DNA of 32,816 nucleotides from Alphaproteobacteria bacterium (GCA_030428405.1 JAUIEH010000002.1:1-32816); one strand, 5' to 3'; counted from the first letter of the stretch, positions 24,840 through 32,816 are shown. The notes: a model not told the origin generated them from the sequence alone. Program-made: numbers and translations.

Positions 24840-25813
24840 GACAACGCTGATCGTGCGTAGACGTCGTTGTACGCCGCCTCCAACTCGCTCGGCGAAGCGG
24901 CGCGCGCATAGGCGACGGCGGCTTCTATTTCAGCGGCGACTTCGGCGTCTATGCGGGCGGCCTCGCCGGGATCGAGGCGCTCCAAGCGTGTACGCATAAC
25001 CGCGAAAGGATCGACAACCTCCGCGCGCTCCACATCCTCGGCGCCGCGATAACTCTGAGAATCCCCAGCGAAATGTCCGCGATGACGTTCAGTGCGACAC
25101 TCCAACAGCGCCGGTCCCGCGCCGGAGCGAATATCCGCCAGACAGGTCTCAGCGGCGGACGCGACGGTCTCTGCGTCCTCGCCGAGCACGCAAGTGAAAG
25201 CGATCCCGTAAGCGGCGGCGAATTTCTCCAAATCGACGGCCAGCACGGCATCTGCGCGCGAAAACTCCGACCAGCCATTATTTTCGCACACGAACAAAAC
25301 CGGTAGCCGCCACAAGGCCGCGAGGTTTAAACATTCATGAATCACGCCTTCGGCCACCGCGCCGTCGCCAAAATAGGCGACCGCGATATTGGCGCTATTC
25401 TTGACCTGATGCGCAAGCGCGCTGCCAAGCGCCAATGGCGCGCCGGCGCCGACAATGCCGTTCGCGCCCAGCATGCCGCGCGATATGTCGGCGACATGCA
25501 TGGATCCGCCGCGCCCTCGACATGCGCCCTCATCGCGGCCCATCACTTCAGCGAAAAACGGTTTGAGCGCGACGCCTTGGGCCAGCGCGTGACCATGACC
25601 GCGATGATTGGAGGCGACCGTATCTCCCTCGCGCAATGCCGATGCAACGCCTGCGGCCACGCCCTCCTGACCGATGCTGAGATGGATAAATCCCGGAATC
25701 TCTCCGTCTGCGAACAGCCGCTCCAATCGCTCTTCGACCCGTCGGATCAGACAAACCGCCCGAAAGAGCGCCCGCGTGCGCTCCGCGTTTTCCACCTCGC
25801 TGGCCATCAACAC
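24836..25813 (-). CDS. 2-oxoacid dehydrogenase E1 component, alpha subunit
   Basis: Thiamine-diphosphate-binding alpha subunit of 325 residues. The cofactor motif runs from GDG at 149-151 to NN at 178-179, the normal spacing. HLSIGQEGVAAGV and NHRGHGHALAQG are conserved substrate-channel segments. The start is one of three close codons, GTG 25813, TTG 25810 or ATG 25807, behind a G-rich stretch. It is the first gene of the five-gene minus-strand operon, and a palindromic operator lies about 20 bp upstream. No E3 (dihydrolipoamide dehydrogenase) gene is in the window, so that subunit must be shared from elsewhere. Confidence 0.93.
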   Translation of the reverse strand: MLMASEVENAERTRALFRAVCLIRRVEERLERLFADGEIPGFIHLSIGQEGVAAGVASALREGDTVASNHRGHGHALAQGVALKPFFAEVMGRDEGACRGRGGSMHVADISRGMLGANGIVGAGAPLALGSALAHQVKNSANIAVAYFGDGAVAEGVIHECLNLAALWRLPVLFVCENNGWSEFSRADAVLAVDLEKFAAAYGIAFTCVLGEDAETVASAAETCLADIRSGAGPALLECRTERHRGHFAGDSQSYRGAEDVERAEVVDPFAVMRTRLERLDPGEAARIDAEVAAEIEAAVAYARAASPSELEAAYNDVYARSALS

Positions 25814-25832
25814 GCCCCGTTCAATTTCAATA

Positions 25833-25846
25833 TGAACTATCGCTCA
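25833..25846. promoter_or_regulatory. Palindromic operator TGAAC-TATC-GCTCA (site 6)
   Basis: A 14-bp imperfect inverted repeat, TGAGC-GATA-GTTCA on the minus strand, with flanking A:T extending it to 25832-25847. It lies about 20-35 bp upstream of the E1 alpha start, a classic repressor position. Confidence 0.7.
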
Positions 25847-25902
25847 TTTATATTCCTGTAAACATCATTACGCCTCAGATGACGCTCAACCGATCGCCAA
25901 TG

Positions 25903-26691
25903 TCACGACGCCGGTCGCCGTCGCGGTCCGCCATATGCGTGCCAAGAGGTCGCGGCGAGGAAACCGGCGTCTACGGGCAAATTGACCCCCGTGACGCCGG
26001 ATGCGGCGTCGCCGACGAGAAACGCGACGGCGGCGGCGACCTCTTCAGGTTCGACAAGCCGATCGAGCGCGCTTGAGTCTTTCATCACCTGAGCGTCAAG
26101 CACGCCGTGTTCGACGCCTTTTTTCAGCGCCGGCGTCGCCGTAAAGCCGGGACTGACCGCGTTTACGCGCACGCCGAACGGTCCCCATTCCACCGCCAGC
26201 GTTTGCGTCAGCATCAAGACACCGGCTTTGGCCGGTCCGTAGCTGAGCAACGGCCCCGACGTCGTCGCGGCGACGGATGCGATATTGACGATCGCGCCCT
26301 GGCCCGCCTCCGCCATGGCAAGCCCGAAAGCGCGATTGACCAGATATGCGCCACGCAGATGAACCGCTATGGCCTGATCCCATTCCGCCTGGCGAAGTTC
26401 AGTGGGCGGAACCGTCCGCTGCAGCACGCCCGCTGCATTCACCAACGCATGTGGCGCGCCGTGCCGCTCTAGTATGCTCTGCGCTGCGCGGCTGACTTCG
26501 TCTTCCAGGGACACGTCGAAGGCCAGAGCCTCACCGCCACAGCACTTGGCCGTCGCCTCGGCGGAAGCTTGGTCACGATCGGCCGCGATAACGAACGCGC
26601 CGTCTTTCGCCAAGCGGAGCGCGCAGCTGAGCCCGATACCGCTGCCAGCGCCAGTGACGACGGCGACTTTGATTGCTTGTCGCTCTGTCAT
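25903..26691 (-). CDS. Short-chain dehydrogenase/reductase (SDR)
   Basis: Classical SDR of 262 residues with TGAGSGIG at 13-20, NAAG at 85-88, and Ser139, Tyr151 and Lys155 (YGPAK). The C-terminus has VDAGF in place of VDGGW and a tail of about 15 residues. The ATG at 26691 has GGAG about 10 nt upstream. It stands between the oxoacid dehydrogenase operon (about 90 bp away, same strand) and the receptor gene (divergent). A degenerate palindrome 26-39 bp upstream of the start may control it. Substrate unknown. Confidence 0.9.
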   Translation of the reverse strand: MTERQAIKVAVVTGAGSGIGLSCALRLAKDGAFVIAADRDQASAEATAKCCGGEALAFDVSLEDEVSRAAQSILERHGAPHALVNAAGVLQRTVPPTELRQAEWDQAIAVHLRGAYLVNRAFGLAMAEAGQGAIVNIASVAATTSGPLLSYGPAKAGVLMLTQTLAVEWGPFGVRVNAVSPGFTATPALKKGVEHGVLDAQVMKDSSALDRLVEPEEVAAAVAFLVGDAASGVTGVNLPVDAGFLAATSWHAYGGPRRRPAS

Positions 26692-26716
26692 CCGACGACA
26701 TCTCCGAGCGATTCTG

Positions 26717-26730
26717 AATGCGTACGCTTA
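26717..26730. promoter_or_regulatory. Degenerate operator AATGC-GTAC-GCTTA (site 7)
   Basis: Minus strand TAAGC-GTAC-GCATT. One arm keeps three of five motif positions and the spacer begins with GT as in other sites. It lies 26-39 bp upstream of the SDR start. This is the weakest member of the set and is included because of position only. Confidence 0.25.
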
Positions 26731-27042
26731 TTTATAGCGAACGCTGACACGGTGTCGTCGTCGCGTCTAGGCCCGCAAATCGAGGCTGCAACGACGAACA
26801 AATCGATGCCGAAGGCGGCCGAGATGTTCGCTTGAGCTGCGCTACTTCCCCCTTCCTCAGCGGTCAATGTCCGCAGCTTCTCCTTTACCAACAGTCGTAA
26901 TGAGAACCGATGCCACCCGCTCGCGGCCTTGTTGCGTAATGCCAAGTTTTTGTCGGAATCCAAGCGCTTCGCGACCCCGCGCAACCAAACGTGTCCACAT
27001 GCGCCGTGACTTCCAAATCACACTTGAACTCGCTTAGGTAAG

Positions 27043-27056
27043 TGAGCGATTGCTTA
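27043..27056. promoter_or_regulatory. Palindromic operator TGAGC-GATT-GCTTA (site 8)
   Basis: One mismatch from perfect arms, with the GA-starting 4-nt spacer shared with site 6. It lies about 132 bp before the receptor ATG in an AT-rich stretch, and a TATTTT immediately follows as a possible -10. It would place substrate uptake under the same control as catabolism. Confidence 0.55.
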
Positions 27057-27187
27057 TTTTGAATTGCCGTCATAACTTGATGCTCCGCGGTTCACTCAAG
27101 AAGCCGCAGGCCACCATTCGTGGCGAAAAATCAGAGGGCTGCGCCAGCACACCGAAGCGGCGCAAATATTGAGGGGGAGGAACTGGT

Positions 27188-29479
27188 ATGGTTGATAGTC
27201 GTCTGCAACGGCGCGCACTGCTGGCGCTTGGGGCTTCCGGCGCGTCGTTGGCGTTTGCCGGCTTGGGCGCATACGGAGCTGCGGCTCAAGATCAGAGCGT
27301 CGACGGCGCGCGCTCGGGCGGCGTGGAGCGGATCATCGTCACGTCTCGGCGCGTTGAAGAAAGCCTTCAAGACGTTCCGGTCGCGGTGACAGCGTTTCAA
27401 GGCGACGCCCTTGAATCCCGACTAGTCGAAGACATTATCGACATTCAAAACATCACGCCGAGCTTGACGCTTTATCAGGCCACGAATTCGAACAACTCGA
27501 CTGCGGCGTTCATCCGCGGCATCGGTCAGGCCGACCAGCTTTATTCATTCGATCCCGGCGTCGGCATTTATATTGACGACGTCTTCGTGAATCGTCTGCA
27601 GATGGGCTTCATCGAAGCGCTCGACATCGACAGGGTCGAAGTGCTGCGCGGCCCCCAGGGCGTGCTCTACGGAAAGAACACGAATGGCGGAGCAGTGCGC
27701 TTTTACAGCCAGGCGCCGGAACACGAACTTTCCGGGCAGATCGATCTGACCGTCGGCAGCGAGAACCGCACGGACGTGCGCGGAATGATCAATATGCCGA
27801 TCGTTCCCGGTACATTTGCAGTGCGCGCCAATATCCTGGCGCGGTCGCGCGACGGCTACATCACGCAAACGACGACAGGCCAGACGGTCGACGACGTCGA
27901 GCTGCTCGTCGGTCGTATCGCCGGCCGCCTCGAACTCGATAATTTCGAAGCGCTCCTGACATTCGACGTTCAAGACGACAATTCCGGCGCGCCGTTCCCG
28001 ACACCGATCACGCCTTTGGTCATCTCCGACCCGGTCGGGCTTTATTGCGCAAGCATCGGCATGGCTGCGCCGTGCGTCGACACAGCTCAACCGGCTCTTG
28101 CGCCCTATCAGACCGGCGCCGAATTAACACCGCTTGCGGACAACAACGCCTGGGGCGCTAGCGCGCGGCTTTCCTGGTCCAACGGTCCATGGACGGCGAC
28201 GTCAATTACGGCGTTCCGGGATGTCGATCTGGAATTGGCGTTCGACCTCGACGCCTCGCCGCTTCCATTGTTCATCGACTTTCAGGACCAGCAATCCGAA
28301 CAGTTTTCGCAAGAGTTCCAGCTCGCCTTTGACAATGACGGACCGCTCGACGTCGTTCTCGGCGCGTTTTATTTCGACGAGACTACCGATTTCGGCGCGA
28401 CGCAGGCCGTCGATGCGTTTCTCTTGAATCCCGGATTCGTCAACCAGGTCAGTCAAAGCACAAGCTCATACGCAGCGTTCGCTCACGTCAGCTACGACCT
28501 AACCGAACGGCTCGCAATTTCCGGCGGCTTGCGTTATTCGTATGAAGAGAAGGACAACTCAAATTTCCTGCGCCTTCAGCATCCTTTCTTCTTCCTGCCG
28601 ATCGGAACGGATGTCGGCGGCTTCATCGATCCGGCGACCGGGTTCCCTTTCTCCGCCGATCTCATCACCGGGAGCGACAGCTGGTCTGATATTCTCCCTC
28701 GCATCGCACTTGAATATCAGGCTACTGACGACACGCTGCTTTACGCCAGCTATTCGGAAGGCTTCAAGAGCGGCGGCTTCAACGGTCGCTTCAGCTCGGG
28801 CGCCAATCAACAACCCTTTTACGATCAAGAAACCGTTCGAACCTACGAAATCGGCGTCAAGACGACTTGGTTGGACAACCGCGTACGCACGAACATTGCG
28901 GTGTTCTACAACGATTTCGAAGGCTATCAGGCCACGGTCGAAGTTCCGGACCCCGTGCTCGGCACGCTGCAGACCATCACCAACGCCGCCGATTTCACGT
29001 CATTCGGTTTTGAGTTCGAGTGGCTTGCTCAACCGACGGATCAGTTCACCTTTGGCGGCGCATTGGCTTATATCGACAGCGAGTTCTCAGGTTTCATCAA
29101 CCCGGCTACGGGCGCTGATCTGAGCTCCAACGAGTTGCAGAGCACGCCTGATTGGACGCTCAGCGCTTATGTCGATTATACGATCCCGATCGCGCATTGG
29201 GCGGAACTCAGCCTGGGCGCCGACTTCGCCTATCGCGGCTCTTATTTCACCGAAATCGACAACAACCCGCTTCTGTTTCAGGACGACTACACCCTGTTCA
29301 ACGCCCGCGCGACGCTGCGGTCGCCGAACGACGTGTGGTCTGCGACGCTTGCTGGACGCAATCTTGGCGATGAAGCAGTGCTCGTCGACGGCCGCGTCAT
29401 ATCCGGGCTGATATCCGTAACCAGCGCAGATTATGCAGACCCCAGAACGTGGAGCCTCACATTGTCGCGCCGCTTCTAG
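27188..29479 (+). CDS. TonB-dependent outer-membrane receptor
   Basis: Outer-membrane receptor of 763 residues that would import a large or hydrophobic substrate using TonB energy. A signal peptide ends near AAAQ (residue 33-34). ERIIVTSRR at about 47-55 is the TonB-box region. The plug domain follows (DVPVAVTAF, FIRGIG, VEVLRGPQGVLYGKNTNGG), then a beta-barrel ending in the usual terminal Phe (LTLSRRF). The ATG follows GGAGGA by about 6 nt. The N-terminus has a twin-arginine (QRRALLALG) before the hydrophobic stretch, unusual for a Sec-dependent outer-membrane protein. A strong terminator follows. The barrel type resembles receptors of sphingomonad-like degraders, but the ligand cannot be predicted. 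Confidence 0.94.
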   Translation: MVDSRLQRRALLALGASGASLAFAGLGAYGAAAQDQSVDGARSGGVERIIVTSRRVEESLQDVPVAVTAFQGDALESRLVEDIIDIQNITPSLTLYQATNSNNSTAAFIRGIGQADQLYSFDPGVGIYIDDVFVNRLQMGFIEALDIDRVEVLRGPQGVLYGKNTNGGAVRFYSQAPEHELSGQIDLTVGSENRTDVRGMINMPIVPGTFAVRANILARSRDGYITQTTTGQTVDDVELLVGRIAGRLELDNFEALLTFDVQDDNSGAPFPTPITPLVISDPVGLYCASIGMAAPCVDTAQPALAPYQTGAELTPLADNNAWGASARLSWSNGPWTATSITAFRDVDLELAFDLDASPLPLFIDFQDQQSEQFSQEFQLAFDNDGPLDVVLGAFYFDETTDFGATQAVDAFLLNPGFVNQVSQSTSSYAAFAHVSYDLTERLAISGGLRYSYEEKDNSNFLRLQHPFFFLPIGTDVGGFIDPATGFPFSADLITGSDSWSDILPRIALEYQATDDTLLYASYSEGFKSGGFNGRFSSGANQQPFYDQETVRTYEIGVKTTWLDNRVRTNIAVFYNDFEGYQATVEVPDPVLGTLQTITNAADFTSFGFEFEWLAQPTDQFTFGGALAYIDSEFSGFINPATGADLSSNELQSTPDWTLSAYVDYTIPIAHWAELSLGADFAYRGSYFTEIDNNPLLFQDDYTLFNARATLRSPNDVWSATLAGRNLGDEAVLVDGRVISGLISVTSADYADPRTWSLTLSRRF

Positions 29480-29505
29480 GCAAACTCTCTCTCCCTCACT
29501 TGAAC

Positions 29506-29540
29506 CGGCGAGCGAAGGAGACTTCGCTCGCCGCTTTTTT
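29506..29540 (+). terminator. Intrinsic terminator after the TonB-dependent receptor gene
   Basis: A perfect 12-bp GC-rich stem (29506-29517 with 29522-29533), a GAGA tetraloop and then six T residues (29535-29540). It lies 27 bp after the receptor stop. It is the clearest terminator in the window and makes the receptor gene monocistronic. Confidence 0.93.
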
Positions 29541-29630
29541 CGCGACGCTGGGCGCAGATCAACACGCGTTATCATCCCAACGCCAATTGAAGGATAACGC
29601 CGTGCTCGCATCACTTCGGAGCAAATCGCT

Positions 29631-30446
29631 ATGACCGACTGGATGGAGTATATCGGCGAAGCCGGCGAGATCGAACATGACGGTTGCAGACTGCATTACC
29701 GCGTTTCAGGATCGGAAACGAACCCGCCGATTGTTCTGACGCATGGCGGAGCTTTGGACCTCCGAAGCTGGAACGCGCAGATCCCAGCGCTTATCGACAA
29801 CTATCGCATCATAACATGGGATAGTCGCGGACACGGACTTTCGAAACCGATCGGCGGAATAACTCTGCATGGCGCCGCGAAAGATCTCAAAGCGGTCCTG
29901 GATCATCTTAACGTCCGCAACCCTATTCTCGCTGGCCTCTCCTGGGGCGGATATGTGATTCAAGAATACGCCTATCACCGCATGGGATCTGTCCGCGCGA
30001 TGATCTGTCTGGATACGACAGCGGTCACCTATACGAAGCTGTCCAAATTCGAGAGCTGGAGCTTCCGACACTCAACATTCTACCACCGTCTGTACCCTTA
30101 CGGCTTTCTGAAATGGGCGACGCCGCCCGCGGTCGCTCATGACAAGTCCGTGCGCAAATACGTCAAAGAAGCCATGAGCATGATGAGCGGACGCGAGTTC
30201 ATCACGTTTTGGAAGGCGGTCTCGCGCAGTCTCCATTTCGATGAAAGCTATGACTATCCGTTTCCACTCCTGATCGCATATGGCGAAGAGGACAATGCCG
30301 GCAGCATCAAGGGCTGCGCGGAACCCTGGCATCAACACGCCTCGAATTCGACGCTTGTGACGATTCCGCGCGCCAAACATTGCGCCAATCAGGACAATCC
30401 GGAACGAACCAACGAACTGATTCTAGATTTCTGTTCCCGATTATGA
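29631..30446 (+). CDS. Alpha/beta-hydrolase fold enzyme
   Basis: Predicted cytoplasmic alpha/beta hydrolase of 271 residues. The oxyanion-hole HGG is at 38-40, the nucleophile Ser104 in GLSWGG, Asp221 in YGEED, and His250 in AKHCAN, so the catalytic triad is complete. There is no signal peptide. It could cleave an ester, lactone or C-C bond (meta-cleavage-type hydrolases share this fold). The start has GGAG 9 nt upstream. It stands after the receptor terminator and before the SCP2-like thiolase gene (94 bp later), both on the plus strand. Confidence 0.88.
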   Translation: MTDWMEYIGEAGEIEHDGCRLHYRVSGSETNPPIVLTHGGALDLRSWNAQIPALIDNYRIITWDSRGHGLSKPIGGITLHGAAKDLKAVLDHLNVRNPILAGLSWGGYVIQEYAYHRMGSVRAMICLDTTAVTYTKLSKFESWSFRHSTFYHRLYPYGFLKWATPPAVAHDKSVRKYVKEAMSMMSGREFITFWKAVSRSLHFDESYDYPFPLLIAYGEEDNAGSIKGCAEPWHQHASNSTLVTIPRAKHCANQDNPERTNELILDFCSRL

Positions 30447-30540
30447 GTTGCCCGTTCAGGAAATGGATTTTTCGCTGCTGGCGCCCATCCGCCGCTCCAC
30501 AGTCTTTAACTGAAGCCAACACCTCACTGCGGAGCATCTC

Positions 30541-31776
30541 ATGACTGACGGCGTTTACGTTCTCGGCGGCTATCAGACCGATTTCGCGCGCAATTGGGCG
30601 CGCGAAGGCGGCGATCTGTTCGCCATGGTCAAGGAAACGATCGAAGGCGGATTGAGCGCGGCCGAGCTTGAGCCCAGCGACATCGAATGCGCCCATGTCG
30701 GCAATTTCACCTCAGAGATTTTCTGCAATCAGGGCCATCTCGGCGGCTTCTTCGCAGCCGTTGATCCGCACTTCACGGGCATGCCCGCCTCGCGCCATGA
30801 AGCGGCCTGCGCCTCAGGCTCGATGGCGCTTCTCAGCGCGATGGCCGAAATCGAAGCGGGCCGCTACGACCTCATCGCCGTCCTGGGCGTTGAAATGATG
30901 CGCAATGTGCCCGGCGATCAAGCCGCTGCGAATATCGGTCCGCCCGCCATGTGGGCGGGGCGCGAATGCGTCGGCGTGAAATATCCCTGGCCGCATATGT
31001 TCGCCCAACTCGGCGATGAATATGACCGCCGCTACGGCCTCAAGAACGAGCATCTCGCCGAAATCGCGAAAATCAATTTCGACAATGCGCGCGCCAATCC
31101 AAACGCGCAGAGCCGAAAGTGGTCGTTTACGGATGAAAGCTTCTCACAGGATGACGAAGCCAATCCCGTGATTGACGGGCGCATCCGGCGCACCGATTGC
31201 GGGCAAATCACGGACGGCGCGGCGATCGTGTTCCTCGCCAACGCCCAAAAGGCCGCCGATTACGCCAAGCGCCGCGGCGGCGCGCTCGAACAGCTTCCCA
31301 AGATTGAGGGCTGGGGCCATCGCACCGCCCATATCGCGCTTGAGCCCAAGCTCGAGGCGAGCGCTGACGCCGACTATGTCTTCCCGCATGTGCGCCAGGC
31401 CGTGCAGGATGCGGTCGGGCGCGCCGGGTTCGAAAGCGCCAACGACCTCGACGGCGTTGAAATCCACGACTGCTTTACGACCACGGAATATATGGCGATC
31501 GACCATCTTGGCCTGACCGCGCCGGGAGAGAGCTGGAAAGCGATCGAGGAAGGCGTCATCCGACGCGACGGCGCCACGCCGATCAATCCCAGCGGTGGGC
31601 TCATCGGTCTCGGCCATCCTGTCGGCGCAACGGGCGTGCGCATGATGCTGGACTGCGCAAAACAGGTCTCCGGCAAGGCCGGCGATTATCAGATCGAAGG
31701 CGCCAAGAAATTTGGCATGCTGAATATTGGCGGCAGCGCGACGACCATCGCCAGCTTCGTCGTCGCGACCGGCTGA
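30541..31776 (+). CDS. SCP2-type thiolase / acetyl-CoA acetyltransferase homologue
   Basis: Thiolase-superfamily protein of 411 residues, of the SCP2/sterol-carrier-like type. The nucleophile Cys90 is in EAACASGS, HDCF at 309-312 is characteristic of the SCP2 class, and His359 is in GLGHPVGATG. The C-terminal Cys of classic thiolases is absent (MLNIGGSAT), as usual for this class. It may thiolytically cleave bulky or branched 3-ketoacyl-CoAs, or catalyse a retro-aldol-like step when paired with a small partner protein. No such partner gene is adjacent. The start has GGAG 6 nt upstream. An IS3-family element begins shortly after its stop and may have separated it from former downstream neighbours. 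Confidence 0.9.
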   Translation: MTDGVYVLGGYQTDFARNWAREGGDLFAMVKETIEGGLSAAELEPSDIECAHVGNFTSEIFCNQGHLGGFFAAVDPHFTGMPASRHEAACASGSMALLSAMAEIEAGRYDLIAVLGVEMMRNVPGDQAAANIGPPAMWAGRECVGVKYPWPHMFAQLGDEYDRRYGLKNEHLAEIAKINFDNARANPNAQSRKWSFTDESFSQDDEANPVIDGRIRRTDCGQITDGAAIVFLANAQKAADYAKRRGGALEQLPKIEGWGHRTAHIALEPKLEASADADYVFPHVRQAVQDAVGRAGFESANDLDGVEIHDCFTTTEYMAIDHLGLTAPGESWKAIEEGVIRRDGATPINPSGGLIGLGHPVGATGVRMMLDCAKQVSGKAGDYQIEGAKKFGMLNIGGSATTIASFVVATG

Positions 31777-31859
31777 GACTACAGCACCAATGCTGGTCTG
31801 CTTCCCGAAAACTGGTCCGAAGCTTGAGTTAATCCCGGCTCCATCTGAGGAGCTGAGAC

Positions 31860-32138
31860 ATGGGCCGGAAGAGACATTCGCCCGAGGAGATTATCGCCAA
31901 GCTGCGTGAGATTGAGGTGCGGCTTGCCCGAGGAGAGACGACGCCGGTCGCGGTGCGCGCCGTGGCGATCACGGAGCAGACCTACTACCGCTGGCGACGC
32001 GAGTATGGCGGCCTGAAGGTCGACCAAGCCAAACGCTTCAAGGAGCTGGAGCGAGAGAACCAGCGACTGCGCAAAGCGGTCTCCGACCTAATGCTCGACA
32101 AGCTGATCCTCGAAGAGGCGGCGAAGGGAAACTTCTAA
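31860..32138 (+). CDS. IS3-family transposase OrfA
   Basis: Small HTH protein of 92 residues that recognises the ends of the element. It begins MGRKRHSPEEIIAKLRE. A helix-turn-helix is centred on ITEQTYYRWRREYGG, followed by a leucine-zipper-like coiled coil (KELERENQRLRKAVSDLMLD). It ends in GNF just before the zone where IS3 elements shift by -1 into orfB. Length and sequence are typical of alphaproteobacterial copies. Confidence 0.92.
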   Translation: MGRKRHSPEEIIAKLREIEVRLARGETTPVAVRAVAITEQTYYRWRREYGGLKVDQAKRFKELERENQRLRKAVSDLMLDKLILEEAAKGNF

Positions 32139-32816
32139 GCCCTTCGCGTCGTCGTGCGTGCGTCGACCACGTGGTGAGCGAGCATGGCGTTCCGAGCGCC
32201 GCGCCTGCCGCGTGATCGGCCAGCACCGATCGACCCAGCGCACCGAGCCGCAGGGTCGAACGGACGAAGGCGCGCTGACGGCGGCGATCATCCGCCTGGC
32301 CGAGCAGTATGGCCGCTACGGCTATCGTCGGATCACGGCGCTGCTTCGCTCTGAGGGGTGGTCCGTGAACGTCAAGCGGGTCTATCGCATATGGCGGCGT
32401 GAAGGGCTGAAAGTTCCAATGAAGCAACCCAAGCGCGGCCGGCTATGGCTCGCGGACGGCTCGTGCGTGCGGCTGCGGCCGCTGCGCCCGAACCACGTTT
32501 GGTCTTACGACTTTGTCCAGGACCGCACCCACGACGGCAAGGCCTATCGCATGCTGTGCGTGATCGACGAGTTTACACGCGAGGCTCTGGCGATCCGCGT
32601 TGACCGCAAGCTCAATGCGCAGCGCGTGCTTGAAACACTCGCCGATCTCTTCCTCGAACACGGCTCGCCCGAGCACATTCGCTCCGATAACGGACCAGAA
32701 TTCATCGCCATCGCACTGAGGAACTGGCTCGGCGGGCTGGGCGTGAAGACGCTCTATATCGAGCCCGGATCACCATGGGAAAACGGCTACTGCGAGAGCT
32801 TCAACTCCAAGCTCCG
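32138..32816 (+). pseudogene. IS3-family transposase OrfB, frameshifted and cut by the window edge
   Basis: DDE-type integrase-like transposase in the -1 frame relative to orfA. The frame first reads SPSRRRACVDHVVSEHGV, then, from 32191, the expected continuation SERRACRVIGQHRSTQR is one frame away. This suggests a 1-nt deletion near 32190 (GTGTCC expected, GTTCC present). Downstream the frame is open to the window end and shows the first catalytic Asp in WSYDF, the second in SDNGPEF and the Glu in NGYCESF. A sequencing error or an alternative frameshift start cannot be excluded, because the second frame is also open through the junction. Confidence 0.75.

Larger units (their letters stand above)
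26692..27187. other. Divergent intergenic region upstream of the TonB-dependent receptor
   Basis: About 500 bp between the minus-strand SDR and the plus-strand receptor. No convincing gene; short frames at 26688-26984 and 26569-26835 lack recognisable domains. It is more AT-rich than the coding DNA. It contains site 7 (26717-26730) towards the SDR and site 8 (27043-27056) towards the receptor. Confidence 0.6.
31791..32816 (+). mobile_element. IS3-family insertion sequence, left part (runs off the window)
   Basis: The left end is placed tentatively near 31791, where TGCTGGTCTGCTTCCCGAAA resembles IS3-family termini; the exact terminal repeat cannot be proven without the right end. It contains orfA and most of orfB. 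The element lies within about 15 bp of the thiolase stop codon and is not related to the catabolic genes. Confidence 0.75.

Noticed and set aside
26688-26984. Minus-strand frame of 98 codons upstream of the receptor
   Set aside because: It spans the AT-rich promoter region with two operator-like sites and has no family resemblance.
27024-27042. Second operator-like stretch (TAAGC-GA-GTTCA on the minus strand) next to site 8
   Set aside because: The spacer is 2 nt where all other copies have 4, so it does not fit the same dimer geometry.

Overview
The window is GC-rich DNA from a Gram-negative bacterium, most likely an alphaproteobacterium. The main reasons are a TonB-dependent outer-membrane receptor, a typical alphaproteobacterial IS3-type transposase, frequent TTG/GTG starts behind good ribosome-binding sites, and dense ATGA-coupled operons. 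Taxonomy is inferred from gene style only; no marker gene is present. No tRNA, rRNA or CRISPR array was seen.

Layout. 1-2.6 kb (minus): TauD/TfdA-type dioxygenase and the end of a catabolic operon. 1.46-7.8 kb (minus): SDR, crotonase, a single-chain fusion of a CocE/NonD-type serine hydrolase with an acyl-CoA ligase, and a thiolase. 7.8-10.8 kb: TetR regulator and two more SDRs. 10.8-12.4 kb (plus): a second acyl-CoA ligase. 12.4-14.2 kb (minus): acyl-CoA dehydrogenase homologue coupled to a second TetR regulator. 14.27-20.8 kb (plus): six tightly coupled genes, namely an acyl-CoA dehydrogenase, NADPH:F420 reductase, cofE, cofD, cofC and a fused cofG-cofH (fbiC), a nearly complete coenzyme F420 biosynthesis and reduction operon. 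20.8-25.8 kb (minus): acyl-CoA dehydrogenase, E2-like lipoyl protein, enoyl-CoA hydratase and a 2-oxoacid dehydrogenase E1 beta/alpha pair. 25.9-26.7 kb (minus): fourth SDR. 27.2-31.8 kb (plus): TonB-dependent receptor with a strong terminator, alpha/beta hydrolase and SCP2-like thiolase. 31.8 kb to the end: the left part of an IS3-family element whose orfB appears frameshifted.

How it may work together. The gene set reads as uptake (receptor), ester or amide cleavage (hydrolases), CoA activation (two ligases), beta-oxidation-like steps (three acyl-CoA dehydrogenase homologues, two crotonases, four SDRs, two thiolases) and oxidative decarboxylation (E1/E2). F420 synthesis and recycling are embedded in the middle. 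The most striking regulatory signal is a palindrome, about TGARC-GWNN-GYTYA, found in five clear copies and three degenerate copies. The copies lie in the promoter regions of most transcription units here, including the one in front of the F420 operon. Two paralogous TetR proteins with almost the same DNA-reading helix are encoded beside these sites. I infer a co-regulated F420-linked acyl-CoA catabolic island for an unknown hydrophobic or ester-containing substrate. The F420H2-consuming enzyme itself is not recognisable in the window.
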